A stretch of DNA of 64,000 nucleotides from Pipra filicauda. Its lineage: Eukaryota; Chordata; Aves; Passeriformes; Pipridae. Of this stretch, positions 61,131-64,000 are shown piece by piece. Made by a program: the position numbers and the translations under genes. Where the stretch lies: positions 3,110,001 through 3,174,000 of the forward strand of contig NW_024103874.1 in assembly GCF_003945595.2 (NCBI RefSeq), written 5' to 3'. A model generated the notes under the pieces. That model saw only the letters and a list, made by a program, of their open reading frames with translations. It ran no database searches and was not told where the DNA came from. The first letter of the stretch is position 1. Each line of letters begins with the position of its first letter.

Positions 61131-62991
61131 TCTACAGAGGAGCCTGTCCAGCCTCCACTGTGCTCTGTTCCTGTGGAGAACTTTGCAGGTGAATAGAAGA
61201 GAAGGCAGAGTGATGAACTGAGCTTCTCTGCAAGCACAAATCAAACAGCTTTAAATAAAAACATTGCAACACCCTGCAAAACATGATCCTTACTGGGAAA
61301 TTGTGTTTCTCTAATTTCTTGGAAGCATAACCTCTAAAGAGAGAATAATTGAAACACCAGGGACCAGCATTCTGCTGTTTGCTTCCATTAATGTCCAGAC
61401 TTAACCTAGGCATAGTTTGTCTCCTGGCATAAGGAAATGTTACACTTAAATTGAAAAAGCTCTTGGTTTCCTCTTTATTTTTACTAGAATAAAGGAGAAC
61501 TTACAGAGTTCCCGTTTTCCCAAAATATTTTCCATTAGAACTGGCTCCTTTGCTTCTTTCAGGAGAAGGTTTCTCAAGCAAGTTTTCTGCAATATGAAAA
61601 ATAGCTGGGTTGAACAAGATTTCTTTTTGCCACAGGCTTACGATTTTTCTTGCTTATGGTCATTACCCTTAATTTCTATATTAATTTCGAACTGCAGTTG
61701 CACAGAGGGAGAGAGCAGTGGCAAATGCTCTGGCATATGGGCTGCACTGTCATTGGAAGCAGCGACGTTCAGCCGCTCTCGCTGCCCCATGCCTGGTGAC
61801 CCTGGGCTCCAGCATCTCTCTCTGCCAGCCTCTGCAGATTCCCGCTTTCTGCTCCCTTCCAATGCAAAATTTTAATTATTTTTTACTTTCCTGCCACTGT
61901 TTCTCGCCACTTGCCAGGGTTTTGTGATAGAGAGCCAGTGGCAGTAGCTCAGCTCTCTGCTCGTTGTGCTGTGCAGGAACTGCTGCTTGGAGGGGTCACA
62001 TAAGCTACAGCCTATTAACATTAGCATGGAAATAGCAGCCACTGCGTGGAACACACTGTGGGGATGTTGGAAGCTCCTCCAAGGACCCTGAAGATATGTA
62101 TGGGCCACCCATGAAGGAGAAAAAAAACAAAATAGATGCCCTTTCTGCTTTGAAACGAGCCAGGCTGTTTCATTGATACCCAGCAGCACTGCAGTCATTA
62201 AAGGCTATTACTGTTCCTATTATAAATCACAATTTTCTAGCAGTTCATAGGCTAGTCACAAAAATCGCTCTTAGTCTAAAATTTTGTTACACTGAGTTTG
62301 TCTAGTAGTAATTTCAATCCTTTTAAAATGAAATTGTCTTTAAAATAATTATGCGTGCAGCAATTATCCAAAGACAAATAGTCAAGATTACAAAAATTAT
62401 TGCATACAAAGCTATGGATCAGCTTCTGCTGTCAGTTCATGTCTAGAGAATCATAAAAGGCAGGTCAGTGAAACAAATTTCTGTTATTTCACTATGTAGG
62501 AGGAAAAGCAGATTGGAATTATTGATATATGAAGGAAAAGCATCAGGAAACAAGCTTGGAAAGATGTTGGAAAATAAAGAAATTGCTGCAGTTGATAAAG
62601 TGCAAATCAGGACTAGTTTAAAGCATAAAATTTGGTACCCTGTTTGTTCCTGATATAGTCTGTGGTGGTGAATAGAAAACTGTATAAATCAACCTGAGTG
62701 TTTGATACGTGCCCTGTAGGTGCCTCTGGCCACGCAGTTCCTTCCTGTGAGTCTCTGATGTCACCGAGAGCTGTTTGTGATATTACCTGGACCTGTGTGT
62801 TGGTCACAGCCTCGTGGAGGAACAGTGCTGGAGGAGCTCAGGAGGGTGTCTGATGCACTCTCCCTCCTCAGGGCATGAGCAGCTCCTTTGTAATAGGTTT
62901 GTCCCTGATGTTGTCCTGAAGATCCATTCGTGGGGACCAAAGCCAATATATGATATTGCTTCCCTTCCCTCCCTCCGTGCTTAAGCTGAAG

Positions 62992-63740
62992 CTCTCTCGA
63001 TGCAATTTAAACCTGTTGCTATTTGTCACAGACACACAGAACAATTGCTGAACTCTTTTTTTTTTTCCTCTCCCCCCAGCACTCTTGAAAATATTTTTTT
63101 TTGGCTTCTTTAGGCTGAACCCCTCATTTGTTCCCTTTCATGTGTCACGCTTGGCTCCCTCCTCTGAGCCCTTACCTTATTCACTTGATGCTCCACATTG
63201 CTGTGGTGGTGCCAGCCAGGGCTCACAGTGCTGAGCAGACACTGAGCATTACTTTGCCTGTTTTGCAGGCAATACTCCAGTTGATTTATCTAATGTGATG
63301 ATTGCTTTTTTTCTTAACAGTATGATACTGTTGACTCATGTTCAGCTTGTGATCCAGTGTAACCTCCCACATTGTTTTTTGATGAACTGCTACCTACCTA
63401 GTCATTTTCTATATGTGTAGTTGATTAATCCTGCTGAATGATGTTACCTTGCTCTTTTTCTATTGAATTACTTTTTTTTTTTTCAATCAGACTTATCTGA
63501 CTTGTTAGGATGGTTTTGACTTCTAATCTTGACCTCCAACAGTGTTGCAGTTGCGTCCTGCTTGCGGATGGCTTGCAGATGTAACAAGCATATGCTGCAT
63601 TCCTTTATCTGCTCTGTTAATAAACACATTGAACAAACCCAGTTCAAAACAGGCTGTGGCAGAACTCATGTGATGGAGCCTTCTGCTCTGACCGTGAGCC
63701 ATCCAAACATGCTCTGGGTAGAGTTATTTCAATAACCCAC
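62992..63740 (-). mobile_element. Old CR1 LINE fragment, antisense
   Basis: Read on the + strand, this follows the reverse complement of an old amniote CR1 over about 750 bases. Blocks are GATGCAATTTAAACCTGTTG (63000), a CTTCTTTAGGCTGAAC block (63104), ATACTCCAGTTGATTT (63272), then ATTGCTTTTTTTCTTAACAG, TGATACTGTTGACTCATGTT, CAGCTTGTGATCCAGTGTAA (63344), TAGTCATTTTCTATATGTGT (63400), ATTGAACAAACCCAGTTC (63628) and CTCTGGGTAGAGTTATTTCA near 63712. These correspond to the 3' half of the LINE. Divergence and indels are heavy, with no open frame, so this is a fossil. A poly-T stretch (63471-63483) lies inside it. Confidence 0.82.
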
Positions 63741-64000
63741 ATTTAAATGGGGGCTTGTAAGCTGAGCCTTTTATGTCTTGATGTTGTGTATCTGGGATCT
63801 GTAGGAACACAACTCCAAATGTCTTCATTTGTCAGTACTTTTCTGACTTTTATGAAAATTACAAACATTGAGATCTTTGAATTTTTGCCATCTAGAAGCA
63901 ATCCAGGTTAAAAGCCTGGGATAGGTTCATTCACTTTAAAGAAATTGCTGTTGGAGGGGAAGGACTGCTGGAATTCTCTGTTCAGTTGGATTGTTTAAAT

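Larger units (their letters stand above)
54259..64000 (+). other. CDH4: CDH4 intron 2 (5' part, open at right edge)
   Basis: Everything after the exon 2 donor is consistent with intron. CDH4 introns are known to be very long in vertebrates, and no sequence resembling the next exon (which should encode the rest of the prodomain) is visible up to the window edge. Contents: AT-rich unique DNA with an A-run at about 56398-56409 and a G-run near 56453-56461; an 18-bp palindrome at 59860-59877; a CR1 3' fragment at 60808-61130; and an old antisense CR1 at 62992-63740. The stretches 54259-60807 and 61131-62991 hold nothing else I can name. Confidence 0.8.

Noticed and set aside
1..64000. CRISPR arrays, tRNA or rRNA genes, prokaryotic operons
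   Set aside because: No regularly spaced repeats with unique spacers, no cloverleaf with internal A/B boxes and no rRNA sequence were recognised; the DNA is vertebrate.

Overview
The window is vertebrate nuclear DNA, almost certainly from a bird. It is AT-rich and mostly non-coding, with one GC-rich CpG island, split coding exons with canonical GT..AG introns, and CR1 LINE fragments of several ages, which are the typical interspersed repeat of birds. I see no bacterial, organellar or CRISPR-like content. Almost every open frame across the first 51 kb is what chance allows in non-coding DNA.

The only protein-coding gene I can support is the 5' end of CDH4 (R-cadherin) on the + strand. Exon 1 (coding part 52006-52071) lies in a CpG island (about 51690-52520) and encodes the signal peptide. 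After an intron of about 2.1 kb, exon 2 (54147-54258) encodes the start of the cadherin prodomain. Intron 2 then runs past the right edge of the window; the ectodomain, membrane and cytoplasmic exons lie outside it.

Layout: 1-50.8 kb is gene-free upstream DNA. It holds a degraded antisense CR1 near 6.0 kb, a MIR-like relic near 21.9 kb, a roughly 395-bp (CTCTT)n microsatellite at 28.3-28.7 kb, a probable solo retroviral LTR at 41.7-42.35 kb, several unusually strong inverted repeats (12.8, 31.9 and 47.6 kb), and AT-rich blocks with clustered homeodomain or POU-type motifs that could be CDH4 enhancers. From 50.84 to 51.6 kb, just before the promoter, three low-order structures follow one another: a degenerate minisatellite of about 22 bp period, a CR1 3' end carrying an in-frame six-copy 21-bp expansion, and a 16-bp direct repeat flanking a C20 run. 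Intron 2 carries two further CR1 copies: a + strand 3' end at 60.8-61.1 kb and an old antisense copy at 63.0-63.74 kb.

I found no convincing new multi-gene system. The most unusual structures are the repeat complex abutting the CDH4 promoter, the paired hairpins, and the 94-bp internal duplication in the LTR. Repeat-family calls rest on recognising sequence by eye and have no database support here.
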